In this document: positions 1 through 9,237 of the stretch, piece after piece
Layout: each line of letters begins with the position of its first letter
Numbering within the stretch: position 1 is the stretch's first letter
NCBI GenBank assembly: GCA_030841105.1
Contig: JAVEDE010000060.1
Coordinates: forward strand, 1-64,000
Direction of reading: 5' to 3'
Source: Pyrinomonadaceae bacterium
GTDB lineage: Bacteria; Acidobacteriota; Blastocatellia; Pyrinomonadales; Pyrinomonadaceae
DNA length: 64,000 nucleotides
Notes under the pieces: generated by a model
What the model saw: the letters and a program-made list of their open reading frames with translations, nothing else
Told to the model about the DNA's origin: nothing
The model's database searches: none
Made by a program: the position numbers and the translations under genes

Positions 1-1824
1 GCCGCAGTTCTCGCAAATCTCGTCGGTCGGGATGGCCTTGACCTTCTCCTCCTTGAACATGATCTTCGCAGACTCTACGTCGCGCGCGAATTTCCCGTAA
101 AACTCATGAAGGGCATCCGTCCACTTCATCTTCCCTTCTTCGATCTCGTCGAGTTCCTCTTCCATCCGCGCCGTGTACGACTCGTTGAAGAGATCACCGA
201 AGCCTTTCACGAGCAGGTCGTTGACGGTCGTGCCCAACCCGGTCGGGTGGAAACGCCCTTCGTGCTTTTCCACGTACTCACGGTCGAGGATGGTCGTCAT
301 GATGGCGGCGTAGGTCGAAGGCCGCCCGATGCCCTTCTCTTCGAGAGCCTTGACGAGCGTCGCCTCCGAATAGCGCGGCGGCGGTTCGGTGAAATGCTGT
401 TCGGGTAGGATTGTGTTTAAGGTCAACGCCTCGCCCTGCTCGACCCGCGGCAGCTTGCGCGTCGCCTCTTCGTCCTCTTCCGACTTCTCGTCGCGCCCTT
501 CCTCGTAGACGCGCAGGAAGCCGTCGAACTTCAAGACCGACCCGCTCGCGCGGAACATGAAGCGACCCGCTTCGATGTCAATCGTAGTCTGGTCGAACAC
601 GGCGGGCATCATCTGCGACGCCACGAACCGCTGCCAGATCAAGCGGTACAGTTTCAATTCTTCGCTGCTCAAATATTTCGCCAGCGAGTCGGGCGTGCGC
701 GACACGTCGGACGGGCGGATGGCCTCGTGCGCGTCCTGCGCGTCCTTCTTCGAGCGGTAGTGAATCGCCTTCTCCGGCAGGTACTGTTCGCCGTACTGCG
801 TGCCGACGAAATCTCGCACCTCGCCGAGCGCCGTCTCGGAGACGCGCGTCGAATCCGTGCGCATGTAGGTGATGAGGCCGACCGCGCCCTCCGCGCCGAT
901 CTCCACGCCCTCGTAAAGTTTCTGCGCGACCATCATCGTCTTCTTCACCGCGAAGCCGAGTTTGCGCGCCGACTCCTGTTGCAGCTTCGACGTGATGAAG
1001 GGCGGCACGGGGTTGCGCTTGCGCTCCTTCGTCGCCACGTCGGCGACGCGGTAGTTCTGGCCTCCGGCCTCCGCCACGATCTCTGCGGCCTGCGCCTCAG
1101 TCCCGATCAGAATCTCCGTCTTCTTCACGTCCTGATCGAACGCGCCGGTCTTCACCGTCAGGTCGCCGACGCGGATGAGGCGCGCGTCGAACGCGGGCGG
1201 CAACGTTGCCGCGAGGTTCGCGGTCACCGTCCAGTATTCCGTCTTGATGAACTTTTCAATTTCGCGCTCGCGCTCGACGACCATGCGGAGTGCGACCGAC
1301 TGCACGCGCCCCGCGCTCAAACGGCCGCCGACCGTGCGACACAGGAGCGGCGAGACTTTGTAGCCGACGAGGCGGTCGAGCACGCGTCTGGCCTGTTGGG
1401 CGTCAACCAAGTTCTCGTCAATCTGCTTCGGGTCTTTGAACGCCTCCTGCACCGCGCGCTTCGTGATCTCGTTGAACATCACGCGGTAGGAAGGCTTCTT
1501 CGGCCGCTTCGGCACGATCTCTTCGGCGAGGTGCTGGCAAATAGCTTCGCCTTCGCGGTCGGGGTCGGCCGCGAGATAGATGGCGTCCGCTTCACGCGCG
1601 GCCTTCTTGAGTTCCGAGACGGTCTTCTTGTTGTTGCGCTTCTTCGTGTCGGGGATCACTTCGTAGGAGGTGGCGAAATTGTTATCCACGTCCACGCCGA
1701 GTCCCTTCGACGGTAAATCTTTGATGTGGCCGAGCGAGGCCATCACGCGGTAGTCCGCGCCGAGATATTTCCCGATGGTCTTGGCCTTCGCGGGCGACTC
1801 GACAATCACTAAATTCTTCGTCAT
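1..1824 (-). CDS. topA: DNA topoisomerase I (type IA), 3' end cut by window edge
   Basis: Relaxes negatively supercoiled DNA by transient single-strand cleavage. The reading frame is open from an ATG at 1822-1824 to the window edge (608 codons). It starts MTKNLVIVESPAKAKTIGKY, the TOPRIM strand with its catalytic Glu, and contains the acidic LAADPDREGEAI motif. The active-site Tyr lies in GLITYMRTDS at about residue 320, close to its position in the E. coli enzyme. The visible part ends at the first zinc-finger Cys pair (CENCG), so C-terminal zinc ribbons should follow outside. A GA-rich stretch (gaagggaacgga) precedes the start. No other type I topoisomerase fits this motif order. Confidence 0.97.
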   Translation of the reverse strand, partial: MTKNLVIVESPAKAKTIGKYLGADYRVMASLGHIKDLPSKGLGVDVDNNFATSYEVIPDTKKRNNKKTVSELKKAAREADAIYLAADPDREGEAICQHLAEEIVPKRPKKPSYRVMFNEITKRAVQEAFKDPKQIDENLVDAQQARRVLDRLVGYKVSPLLCRTVGGRLSAGRVQSVALRMVVEREREIEKFIKTEYWTVTANLAATLPPAFDARLIRVGDLTVKTGAFDQDVKKTEILIGTEAQAAEIVAEAGGQNYRVADVATKERKRNPVPPFITSKLQQESARKLGFAVKKTMMVAQKLYEGVEIGAEGAVGLITYMRTDSTRVSETALGEVRDFVGTQYGEQYLPEKAIHYRSKKDAQDAHEAIRPSDVSRTPDSLAKYLSSEELKLYRLIWQRFVASQMMPAVFDQTTIDIEAGRFMFRASGSVLKFDGFLRVYEEGRDEKSEEDEEATRKLPRVEQGEALTLNTILPEQHFTEPPPRYSEATLVKALEEKGIGRPSTYAAIMTTILDREYVEKHEGRFHPTGLGTTVNDLLVKGFGDLFNESYTARMEEELDEIEEGKMKWTDALHEFYGKFARDVESAKIMFKEEKVKAIPTDEICENCG

Positions 1825-2193
1825 TCCGTTCCCTTCGACTGACCGGGGCGTCGCACTCTGCACGCCTGTAAATGTCCCTGTTGATCCTTCAACTTGTCCT
1901 TAAATTCCCTTTGCCGTCACCGTTTAGATGCCGCGAAACGCCGATTTACTGGCTCGCGCCCCGCGCCTTGTTTCTCGTTGACGGGTGAAGGGCTATGAAA
2001 ATAGCACTAACACGGACTCAAAAGTCAAATAAGCGATGCGGGAGGCAACCGCGGCCGGGCGTAAATCAGAGGCCGCGGGGAGCACATTCCTGATCTCGAA
2101 TTTGCGATTTGAAATCTTCCGTCGCGCGTGCCCGCCGCGGTCTTTCGCGTCGGCGGCGGCTAATGCCCCGGCGTATGACGCCGGCTCTTTAAT
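1825..2193. other. Intergenic region upstream of topA
   Basis: About 370 bp between topA and the small membrane protein gene, both on the minus strand. A possible topA promoter reads TTGACT (2023-2028) and TATTTT (1998-2003) on the minus strand, but the 19-bp spacing is poor. A short GC-rich inverted repeat (cggcgtatgacgccgg) lies near 2170-2186 just downstream of the membrane protein gene and could act as its terminator. No convincing ORF or RNA gene seen. Confidence 0.3.
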
Positions 2194-2637
2194 TCAGACG
2201 CGCGGGAAGGCCAGCGTGAGAAGCGTGATGGCGACGGCGGTCGTCAGCGCGCGGCGGTTGATGCTGCGCGCCATGCCGCGCAAGTGTGCGACGAGTTGTT
2301 CGTCTTCGAGTCTCTCTTCGCCCGCATCGAGGTTGCACACGCCGCGTGCGGCGAGCGCGATGCAGGTTCGCTCGCGCGCCTGCAACAGTCCCAGACCCGC
2401 CATCCAGACGGGGAAGAAGACTACGGCGCGCAGCACGCGCGGCGCGTCGTACACCACGAGCAGGAACGCCGCCGCCACGCCCACCGTCAAGGCCACGATG
2501 CCGAGCAGACGCCGCTTGCGCTGTTCGCGCGGGCCGATGTTGGAGACTTTGGAGACTTCGGCAACCATTGGACTCGAACTCTGAACCGAACTCGATCTGT
2601 GATCCGCCACCAAAAACATTGTGGCGAGTTTCTTCAA
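2194..2637 (-). CDS. Small membrane protein, function unknown
   Basis: Up to 147 residues with two hydrophobic segments (near residues 44-62 and 68-82) followed by a polar stretch with an EERLEDEQL run and a third weakly hydrophobic C-terminus, so an inner-membrane protein is likely. The longest frame begins at a TTG (2635-2637) only 5 bp after the stop of the upstream lipoprotein gene. Internal ATGs at 2617-2619 and 2566-2568 are alternatives and none has a clear ribosome binding site. It is the last gene of the efflux operon. I do not recognise the family and give no function. Confidence 0.6.
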   Translation of the reverse strand: MKKLATMFLVADHRSSSVQSSSPMVAEVSKVSNIGPREQRKRRLLGIVALTVGVAAAFLLVVYDAPRVLRAVVFFPVWMAGLGLLQARERTCIALAARGVCNLDAGEERLEDEQLVAHLRGMARSINRRALTTAVAITLLTLAFPRV

Positions 2638-2642
2638 GACGA

Positions 2643-3311
2643 CTACTGCGCCGCGCGGAGTGTGGCGAGCGGCTGTCCGGCCGTCACGCGGTCGCCGACG
2701 CGCGCGCTGACGACGCTGACCGTCCCGGCGGACGTGGCCTCGGCCGCCACGATCTGTTCGGCCGGAGCGACGGGCGCGTTAGTTTGCGGCTGGCGACGCG
2801 CGGCGACGAGGCCGGATTGCGCATCTTGTGCTGCGCCCTGCGCTTCCTGCAAGCGACGCTGCGCGCGTTCGTACTCGGCGCGCGCGCCGTCGAGTTGCGC
2901 TTGCTGAGCGTCGCCCGCGGCGACGAGCGGCGTCAGGCGTTGCACCTCGACTTCGGCGCGCACCGTCTCTGCACGCGCCGCCTCGATGCGCGCCTGCGCC
3001 GCGTCTATATTTCTCCCCGCGCGCGCCAGCGGGTCTTCCGTCTTCACCTGCGGCACGCCGCGCGCCTCCGTGCGGACGACGATCTCAACTATCGGCGTGC
3101 CCGCGTTCACCACCATCCCCTCGCGCACGAGCACGCGCCGCACCTCGCCCGCCACCGGCGCGTTCACGATGATGAGGCCGCGCCCCGCGTCGTCCTTCCC
3201 ACCCGCACACGCCGACGCCAACACGGCCAGCGCAACGAGCGCGCAGGCGTGAAGCGCGACGCCGAACTTTCGCGCCCGCCGGGGAGACGACTGCAGAAAT
3301 TTATTTCTCAT
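2643..3311 (-). CDS. HlyD/biotin-lipoyl-type periplasmic lipoprotein
   Basis: A 222-residue exported lipoprotein: N-terminal signal with the lipobox-like LASAC, then a half lipoyl motif (IIVNAPVAGEVRRVLVREG), a long Ala/Glu/Arg-rich helical hairpin (about residues 85-165, predicted coiled coil), and a second lipoyl half (SAGTVSVVSARVGDRVTAGQ). This split-lipoyl plus hairpin layout is that of membrane fusion proteins of efflux pumps, but it lacks the beta-barrel and membrane-proximal domains and is about half the usual length. It lies directly after the TolC-like gene, downstream of a full-length adaptor. It may be a second, minimal adaptor for the same pump; that role is inference. Confidence 0.75.
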   Translation of the reverse strand: MRNKFLQSSPRRARKFGVALHACALVALAVLASACAGGKDDAGRGLIIVNAPVAGEVRRVLVREGMVVNAGTPIVEIVVRTEARGVPQVKTEDPLARAGRNIDAAQARIEAARAETVRAEVEVQRLTPLVAAGDAQQAQLDGARAEYERAQRRLQEAQGAAQDAQSGLVAARRQPQTNAPVAPAEQIVAAEATSAGTVSVVSARVGDRVTAGQPLATLRAAQ

Positions 3312-3334
3312 TCGATAGAGACGGCTGCGAAAGT

Positions 3335-5752
3335 TTATTTCTCATTCGATCTGGACTCAGGCGTCGCCGCCGTCGCTGCCGTTGTCGCAGGCGACGACGC
3401 GCCGCCTCCGGCCGTGAGCGGGTTACTCGTCGTTTTGCTTCCGGCGTTCGCCTTCAACGCGGCGGGCAAGACAACCGACGTGTCGAATCCGGCGGTGGCT
3501 TGCGGGCGCAGTTCGAGTTCGCGCGTGCCGCGCACCATCACATTGTTCGCGCCGAGCGTGTTGCCGGTGGCGCGCTGGAATTCGGCGATGGCCTTGTTGA
3601 GATCGGTCTGCGCTTGCAGTTCGCGCCCACGCGCGGCGAGGAGTTCGTTCTGGCGTTGCAGGACGAGGAAGACGGTCGTCGTGCCCGCGCGGAATTGCCG
3701 CTGCTCGCTCTCGAACTGTAGCTCGGCCGACGAGCGCGTGGCCGCAGCCGACGCGAGACGCGCTTCGGCCGAACGCAACGCCTGCGTGGCGTTGCGCACG
3801 TCGGCCTCGATCAACTGTTCGGCCTGCGCGCGCTGGTTGGTGATGCGCCGCCCCTCCGCGAGCGAGCGGCCGAGGTTGGCCTGCGCCGTGCGGTTGCGGA
3901 AAGGGAGTTCGATGCGCACGCCGACGCGATAGGTCGGGTAGTCGTTGGACAGTAGATTTAAGAGCGACGTGTTGTAACCGCCGACGAGGTTCGGGTTGAC
4001 GTTGCTGCCCGTCGTGGTCGTGGGCGTGTCTAACGGCACGAGACCGGCGAGCGTGGAGAGTTGGTTGACGCGCTCGCGCAAGAGCGTGTTCGCGGTCGTG
4101 TTCGCGCTCGTTCCCGGCGTGACGGCCGTCCCGGCGAGGCCGACCGAAGTGTAAGTGCCGACCAAGTCAACTTGCGGCTTCGACTGGTCGCGGTAAAAGC
4201 GCGTATCTATCTGGTTGATCTCCGCGCTCGACTGTAGCTGCGCGAGTTCCGGCCGGTTGTCAATCGCCGCTTTGACGGCCTGCTCCAAAGGGACGCGCGG
4301 CGCGTCGAGGCTGACGGGCGTGACGGGCGTGAGCGGGCGCGACCAGAGGGCGGCGGTACGCTCGGCGAGGATCAAAGTCTTGAGCGTGTTCTCGGCGCGC
4401 GTCACGGCCTCCTGCGCGGTGTAGACGTTCTGCTCGAAAGTGGTCACCTGCGTGTTGGCGGCCACGATGTCAATCGGCGCGAGCACGCCCTGCGCGACGA
4501 GCCGCTGGTTGCTCTCCACCTGCACGCGCGCCTGCTTCACGGCGTCAATCTGCACCTGCAAGTTGCGGAGCGAGAAAACTAAATCCCAGTACGACTGCTC
4601 GACCTGCGAGATCACTTCGATGGCGCGCTGGCGAAACTGCGCGTCGGTCAAACTCAGATTCTTCTTCGCGATCTCGATGGTGCGGCGATTGTTGTCGAAG
4701 CGCAGGCCGCGCAAAAGCGGCTGCGCGTAGGTGAAGGTGAAGGCCGTCGGAAACTGCGGGTTGAGCGTGGCGTTCTGGTTGGTGGTCAGCAGGCGCGTCG
4801 AGGAGAAGTCGAGTTGATAGTTGCCGCCCGCGAACGGCGCGAAGCCGCCGAGACGCATCGCGCCGGTCAAATCCTTTTGCGTGACCGAACCGTTCTGCCC
4901 GCCCGCGATGGTCGAACTCGTCGGCGTCGTGCGCGACTCGTAATAATTCTCGGACGAGAAGAGCGGGTCGTAGACGCCGCGCGCCGCGTTCAAGTTGAAC
5001 TCGGCGATCTCGACGTTGATGCGCGAGCCGTCAATGTCGTTGTTGTTCTGCAAGGCGAGCGCGATGGCCTCGTTGAGCGAGAGAGGCAACTGCTCGGACA
5101 CATCCACGCCGACGCGCTCGGCCGAAGGCAGCGGGCGCGAGGCCGCTTCAAAATTCGGCGCGACCGGCGGCGGATCGCTAGGCAACTCGGCGGGCGCGAT
5201 GCCGCCCGACACGCCGACGTTCTGCCCCGGCGTTTGCCCGACGCCGGTGGGCGTCGTCGCGCCGCCCGCGGGAGTCTGTCCGGCGGGCGCGTTCGTCCCG
5301 GCGGGCGTGGCCGTCTGCGGCTGGCCGTTGTTGGTGGCGGGCGCGCCCTGCTGCGAGGCGTTCGGCGCTTGCGGCGAAGGCGGGCGCGGCCCTTGCGTGT
5401 TCGGCGTCGTCCCCTGCCGCTCTTGCTCGACGCCCGTCTGCGGCTGCGTGCTCTGCTGCGCCTCGTTGTCGGGGCGAATGGGCGCGGACGAAGAGTTGGG
5501 CGGGAGTTCGGACGGCGCGGGCGGGAGCGCGCCGGGTCGTCGCTGCTGCGTCGTCGTGCCCGCGGGCGGCGCTTGCTGCGGCGTGGACGAAGGCGGCTGC
5601 TGCTGAGTTCGATTCTGCGCGAACGCCGATAGCGGCGCACACAACATCAACGCCGCCACAAACGAAGCCGCGAATCTCACGCGAAGGCGCGCGGGCGCAC
5701 AGGTCAAGCCGCGAAGCCGACTTTGAGGGAAACTCTTAATCACCTGAAACAT
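3335..5752 (-). CDS. TolC-family outer-membrane efflux channel
   Basis: About 805 residues from the ATG at 5750-5752 (an in-frame start at 5767 overlaps the pump gene more). A signal peptide ends near PLSAFAQ. An unusual Pro/Gln/Thr/Gly-rich low-complexity segment of about 150 residues follows, before the two OEP repeats (LSLNEAIALALQNNNDIDGS near residue 225 and the matching second half near 490). OEP proteins are usually 420-500 residues, so the extra length is mainly the N-terminal linker. The start overlaps the end of the RND gene, indicating translational coupling. It would form the outer-membrane duct of the tripartite pump encoded upstream. Confidence 0.92.
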   Translation of the reverse strand: MFQVIKSFPQSRLRGLTCAPARLRVRFAASFVAALMLCAPLSAFAQNRTQQQPPSSTPQQAPPAGTTTQQRRPGALPPAPSELPPNSSSAPIRPDNEAQQSTQPQTGVEQERQGTTPNTQGPRPPSPQAPNASQQGAPATNNGQPQTATPAGTNAPAGQTPAGGATTPTGVGQTPGQNVGVSGGIAPAELPSDPPPVAPNFEAASRPLPSAERVGVDVSEQLPLSLNEAIALALQNNNDIDGSRINVEIAEFNLNAARGVYDPLFSSENYYESRTTPTSSTIAGGQNGSVTQKDLTGAMRLGGFAPFAGGNYQLDFSSTRLLTTNQNATLNPQFPTAFTFTYAQPLLRGLRFDNNRRTIEIAKKNLSLTDAQFRQRAIEVISQVEQSYWDLVFSLRNLQVQIDAVKQARVQVESNQRLVAQGVLAPIDIVAANTQVTTFEQNVYTAQEAVTRAENTLKTLILAERTAALWSRPLTPVTPVSLDAPRVPLEQAVKAAIDNRPELAQLQSSAEINQIDTRFYRDQSKPQVDLVGTYTSVGLAGTAVTPGTSANTTANTLLRERVNQLSTLAGLVPLDTPTTTTGSNVNPNLVGGYNTSLLNLLSNDYPTYRVGVRIELPFRNRTAQANLGRSLAEGRRITNQRAQAEQLIEADVRNATQALRSAEARLASAAATRSSAELQFESEQRQFRAGTTTVFLVLQRQNELLAARGRELQAQTDLNKAIAEFQRATGNTLGANNVMVRGTRELELRPQATAGFDTSVVLPAALKANAGSKTTSNPLTAGGGASSPATTAATAATPESRSNEK

Positions 5753-8700
5753 TGTCTGCATAACCATCCTTTGCGGCCTGTCGCGTGAGCGGTCGCGCCA
5801 CCTTCGGCCGCGCCGTCCCTGCGGCGTTGGCGGCCTTCGGGCGGCGCTTGAACATTGCGGTCACGCCCGCGTAAGCGTCGGAGAAACGGCGACCCGCGCC
5901 CCCCTTGAAGTTGTCGAAGCGCGACCCGGCGTAGCTCCACACGCGCGACTCTTTCGCGTCCTCGAACAGCGAATAGAAGACCGGCACGGCGAGGAGCGTC
6001 AACAGCAGACACATGCTCTGCCCGCCGACGACGAGCACGCCGATGGAACGGTTCGTCGCCGCGCCCGCGCCGCTGCCGACGATGAGCGGGATCATGCCCG
6101 CGACGAGCGCGATGGTCGTCATCAAGATCGGGCGCAGGCGGTCGCGGTTGGCTTGTAGGATCGCGCTGTAGCGTTCCATGCCGTGCGAGCGCAGTTCGTT
6201 CGTGTGGTCAATCTGGAGAATCGCGTTCTTCTTAACGATGCCGAACAACAAGAGGATGCCGAGCGCGGAGAAGATGTTCAGACGTTGCCCCGCGATCAAA
6301 GTTGACAGCAGCGCGAACGGGATCGAGAGCGGCAGCGTCAAGAGGATCGTCACCGGGTGGATGAACGACTCGAACTGCGCCGCGAGGATCAGGTACATGA
6401 AGACGAACGAGAGCAGGAAGGCGAGCATGAACGATTGGTTCGCGCGCCCCAACTCTTTCGACTGACCCGTGACGCCCGTGCGATACCCGGCCTCCATGTT
6501 CAACTCCTGCGCGTAACGCTGGACGGCGACCAGCCCGTCGGCCTCCGAGCCGTTCGGCGCAAGGCTCGCCGAGATCGTCACCTGCCGCTGCCGGTTCAGT
6601 CGGTCAATGGAAGCGGGACTCTCGCCCTCTTCCAGTCGCACGAGTTTCTCCAAGCCCACCGTGCCGCCGTTCGACGACGCGACGGTGAAGTTGCTCAAGT
6701 TCTCGCGCGTGCGCCGGAACTCTTCGCCCGCGCGCACCACCACGTCGTACTGATCCGAGCCTTCGCTATAGGTGGTGACGCGCGCCCCGGCGGCGAGCGT
6801 GTTCAAAGCCTGCGCCACGTCGCCCGCGCGCACGCCGAGGTCTGCGGCGCGTTGCCGGTCAATGATGATGCGCAGTTCCGGGCTGCTCAGTTGGAGCGAG
6901 CGGTCGGCGTCGCGGAAGTTCTCGTCCTTCTTGATGCGCTCGACGAGCTTGTTGGAATACTCGTCCAGCTTCTTGATGTCGGGGCCGGAAATGTAGAGGC
7001 CGAGCGACGAGCCGCCGCGCCCGCCGCCACCGATGGCCGCGCCGATGGACGACCCGCCCGACGCGCCGATGACGTACTCCTTCGGATACTTCCGCTTGCG
7101 GATCATCTCGCGCGTGCGCTGGATCAGATCGGTCTGCGACATCGCGCGCTCCTTCACGGGCGTGAGACTGACCTGCACCGAACCCTGATTCGGCGAGCCG
7201 CCGCCGCCGAAGCCGCCCGCGTTGACGAGCGTGTTCTTGACGCCCGGAATCTGCTCGCGCACGTCGCGCGCGATGCGCTCAAGGACAGACTGCGTGGCCG
7301 CGAGACTCGTCCCCTGCGGCGCGCGCAAAGAGACCTGGAAGGCCGACTCGTCTTCGTCCGGCAGGAAGTTGTAACCGACGTATTTGTAGAGCGGCCAGAT
7401 CGAGGCCACGACCACGACGCACAGCACGACGACGACCCAGCGGTGCGCCATTGACCAGCGCAGCATCCACATGTACGAGCGATCAATCGGCCGGTAGAAA
7501 CGCCCGCCCTTCGACGACGTGTGCGCCTTCGCTTCATTCGCTTCAGCGGCGTCTTCAAGCACGGTCGCGTGTTTGTTGTGGTCGTCCGAGTCGCCGCCAC
7601 CACCCGCCGCCCCCGCCCCGGTGGGGATGCCTTCGGGCGTGACGGATTCTTTCGGCGGCTTGATCCAGCGCGCGGCGAGCATCGGCGTCAGCGTGAACGA
7701 GACGATCAGCGAGACGGCGATAGCGGCGGCCGAGGTGAGTCCGAACGACGACATGAAGCGGCCGACGATGCCGGTCATGAACCCGACGGGGATGAAGACG
7801 GCGAGGAGCGAGAGCGTCGTCGCCATAACGGCCAGACCGATCTCGCGCGTGCCCTCAATCGCCGCCTGAAACGGGTGCATCCCCTTCTCTTCGACGAAAC
7901 GGTAGATGTTTTCCAAAACGACGATGGCGTCGTCAATCACGATGCCGACCATCAGCGTCAGCGCGAGCATCGTCATCTGGTTGAGCGAGTAGCCGAGCGC
8001 GGCGATGATGGCGAAGGCCGAGATGATCGAAGTCGGGATGGCGAGCGCGGCGATGATCGTCGAGCGGAAGTTCCACAGGAAGAGGAAGACGATGAGCGCG
8101 GCGAGCAGGCCGCCGACGATCAAGTGTTCTTCAATCGCGTGCAAGCTGGTTTCGATGAACTCCGACTGGTCGCGCGTGACGACGACGTTCAAGTCTTTCG
8201 GCAGGAGCGGCGTGATCTCCGCCATGCGCTGCTTGACGCCGTTGATGACGGCGATGGTGTTCGCGCCTGACTGCTTGCGGATGCCGAGCGAGACGGACGG
8301 CACGCCGTCCAGAGATGCCGCCGACGAAGGATCAACGCCGCTGTCTTCGACGCGCCCGACATCGCTGATCTTGACCGGGTAGTTGTTGCGCGTCGCGACG
8401 ACGATGTTGTTGAAGTCTTCGACCTTCGTCACCTTCGAGAGCGTGCGCAAGGTAACGGTGCGCGCGCCTTCGTCGAGTCGCCCGCCGGGCAGTTCCAAGT
8501 TCTGCGCGCGGAGCGCGTTCGACACTTCCGTCACGGATAGGTTGTAGGCGCGCAGGCGATCCGGTTCGATGTAGATTTTGATCTCGCGCTGGCGACCGCC
8601 GAAGACGACCACTTCGCCCACGCCGTCGGCCGACTCGATGCGTTCCTGAATCTGCTTCTGCACGAGGTCAGTCAGTTCGATGGACGAGCGCGGCGCGCTG

Positions 8701-9131
8701 ATGGCGTAGACGAGGACGGGCTGCGAGTCAGGGTCGGACTTGCGGACGACGGGCGGGTCGGCCGTCTCCGGCAGGCGGTTGATGATCGTGCTCACCTTGT
8801 CGCGCACCTCTTGCGTGGCGAGGTCCGGGTTTTTCTCAAGGTTGAAGTTGATCGTGACGTTCGAGCGACCCTGCGCGGAACTGGAACGCATCTCGTCAAT
8901 GCCGGGCACGGTGTTGACGACACCCTCGATGATGTCCGTGATCTCGGTCTCGATCTCCTGCGGCGCGGCTCCGGGGTTCGAGGTCGAAACCGAGACGGTC
9001 GGGATATCAATCTTCGGGAAGCGGTCAACGCCAAGCGTGAAGAACGAGAAGCCGCCGATGACGGTCAGCAGCAGAATGATGACGGTGGCGAAGACCGGGC
9101 GACGGACGCAAATTTCAGCTAACTTCTGCAT
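5736..9131 (-). CDS. RND-superfamily (HAE1/AcrB-like) efflux permease
   Basis: 1131 residues, slightly longer than AcrB. The N-terminus (ICVRRPVFATVI) and the transmembrane-4 acidic pair in GIVIDDAIVVLEN (Asp400-Asp401) are those of drug/proton antiporters. The GIVKKNAILQIDH motif in the second half supplies the conserved Lys of the proton relay. Two large periplasmic loops flank the second transmembrane block. A roughly 60-residue Gly/Asp-rich cytoplasmic linker (around residues 498-555) separates the halves. It sits between the adaptor and TolC-like genes, giving a complete tripartite system. Substrate cannot be told from sequence; the family exports hydrophobic drugs, dyes or bile-type compounds. 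Confidence 0.96.
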   Translation of the reverse strand: MQKLAEICVRRPVFATVIILLLTVIGGFSFFTLGVDRFPKIDIPTVSVSTSNPGAAPQEIETEITDIIEGVVNTVPGIDEMRSSSAQGRSNVTINFNLEKNPDLATQEVRDKVSTIINRLPETADPPVVRKSDPDSQPVLVYAISAPRSSIELTDLVQKQIQERIESADGVGEVVVFGGRQREIKIYIEPDRLRAYNLSVTEVSNALRAQNLELPGGRLDEGARTVTLRTLSKVTKVEDFNNIVVATRNNYPVKISDVGRVEDSGVDPSSAASLDGVPSVSLGIRKQSGANTIAVINGVKQRMAEITPLLPKDLNVVVTRDQSEFIETSLHAIEEHLIVGGLLAALIVFLFLWNFRSTIIAALAIPTSIISAFAIIAALGYSLNQMTMLALTLMVGIVIDDAIVVLENIYRFVEEKGMHPFQAAIEGTREIGLAVMATTLSLLAVFIPVGFMTGIVGRFMSSFGLTSAAAIAVSLIVSFTLTPMLAARWIKPPKESVTPEGIPTGAGAAGGGGDSDDHNKHATVLEDAAEANEAKAHTSSKGGRFYRPIDRSYMWMLRWSMAHRWVVVVLCVVVVASIWPLYKYVGYNFLPDEDESAFQVSLRAPQGTSLAATQSVLERIARDVREQIPGVKNTLVNAGGFGGGGSPNQGSVQVSLTPVKERAMSQTDLIQRTREMIRKRKYPKEYVIGASGGSSIGAAIGGGGRGGSSLGLYISGPDIKKLDEYSNKLVERIKKDENFRDADRSLQLSSPELRIIIDRQRAADLGVRAGDVAQALNTLAAGARVTTYSEGSDQYDVVVRAGEEFRRTRENLSNFTVASSNGGTVGLEKLVRLEEGESPASIDRLNRQRQVTISASLAPNGSEADGLVAVQRYAQELNMEAGYRTGVTGQSKELGRANQSFMLAFLLSFVFMYLILAAQFESFIHPVTILLTLPLSIPFALLSTLIAGQRLNIFSALGILLLFGIVKKNAILQIDHTNELRSHGMERYSAILQANRDRLRPILMTTIALVAGMIPLIVGSGAGAATNRSIGVLVVGGQSMCLLLTLLAVPVFYSLFEDAKESRVWSYAGSRFDNFKGGAGRRFSDAYAGVTAMFKRRPKAANAAGTARPKVARPLTRQAAKDGYADNVSGD

Positions 9132-9152
9132 GATCTTTAAGTCTCAGAGTTG

Positions 9153-9237
9153 AGTTTCAAGTTTCAAGTTTCAGGTTTAAAGTCTGAATGTTGTTCGGTT
9201 CTTTAACTTGAAACCCGCAACTTGAAACTTGAAACTT
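9153..9237. repeat. Heptad inverted element, AGTTTCA family
   Basis: Left arm carries tandem agtttca units (9153-9176), spacer about 28 bp, right arm the complementary tgaaact units (9205-9237). It fills the whole gap between the RND and adaptor genes, inside an operon, and would form a hairpin in the mRNA. Confidence 0.85.
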
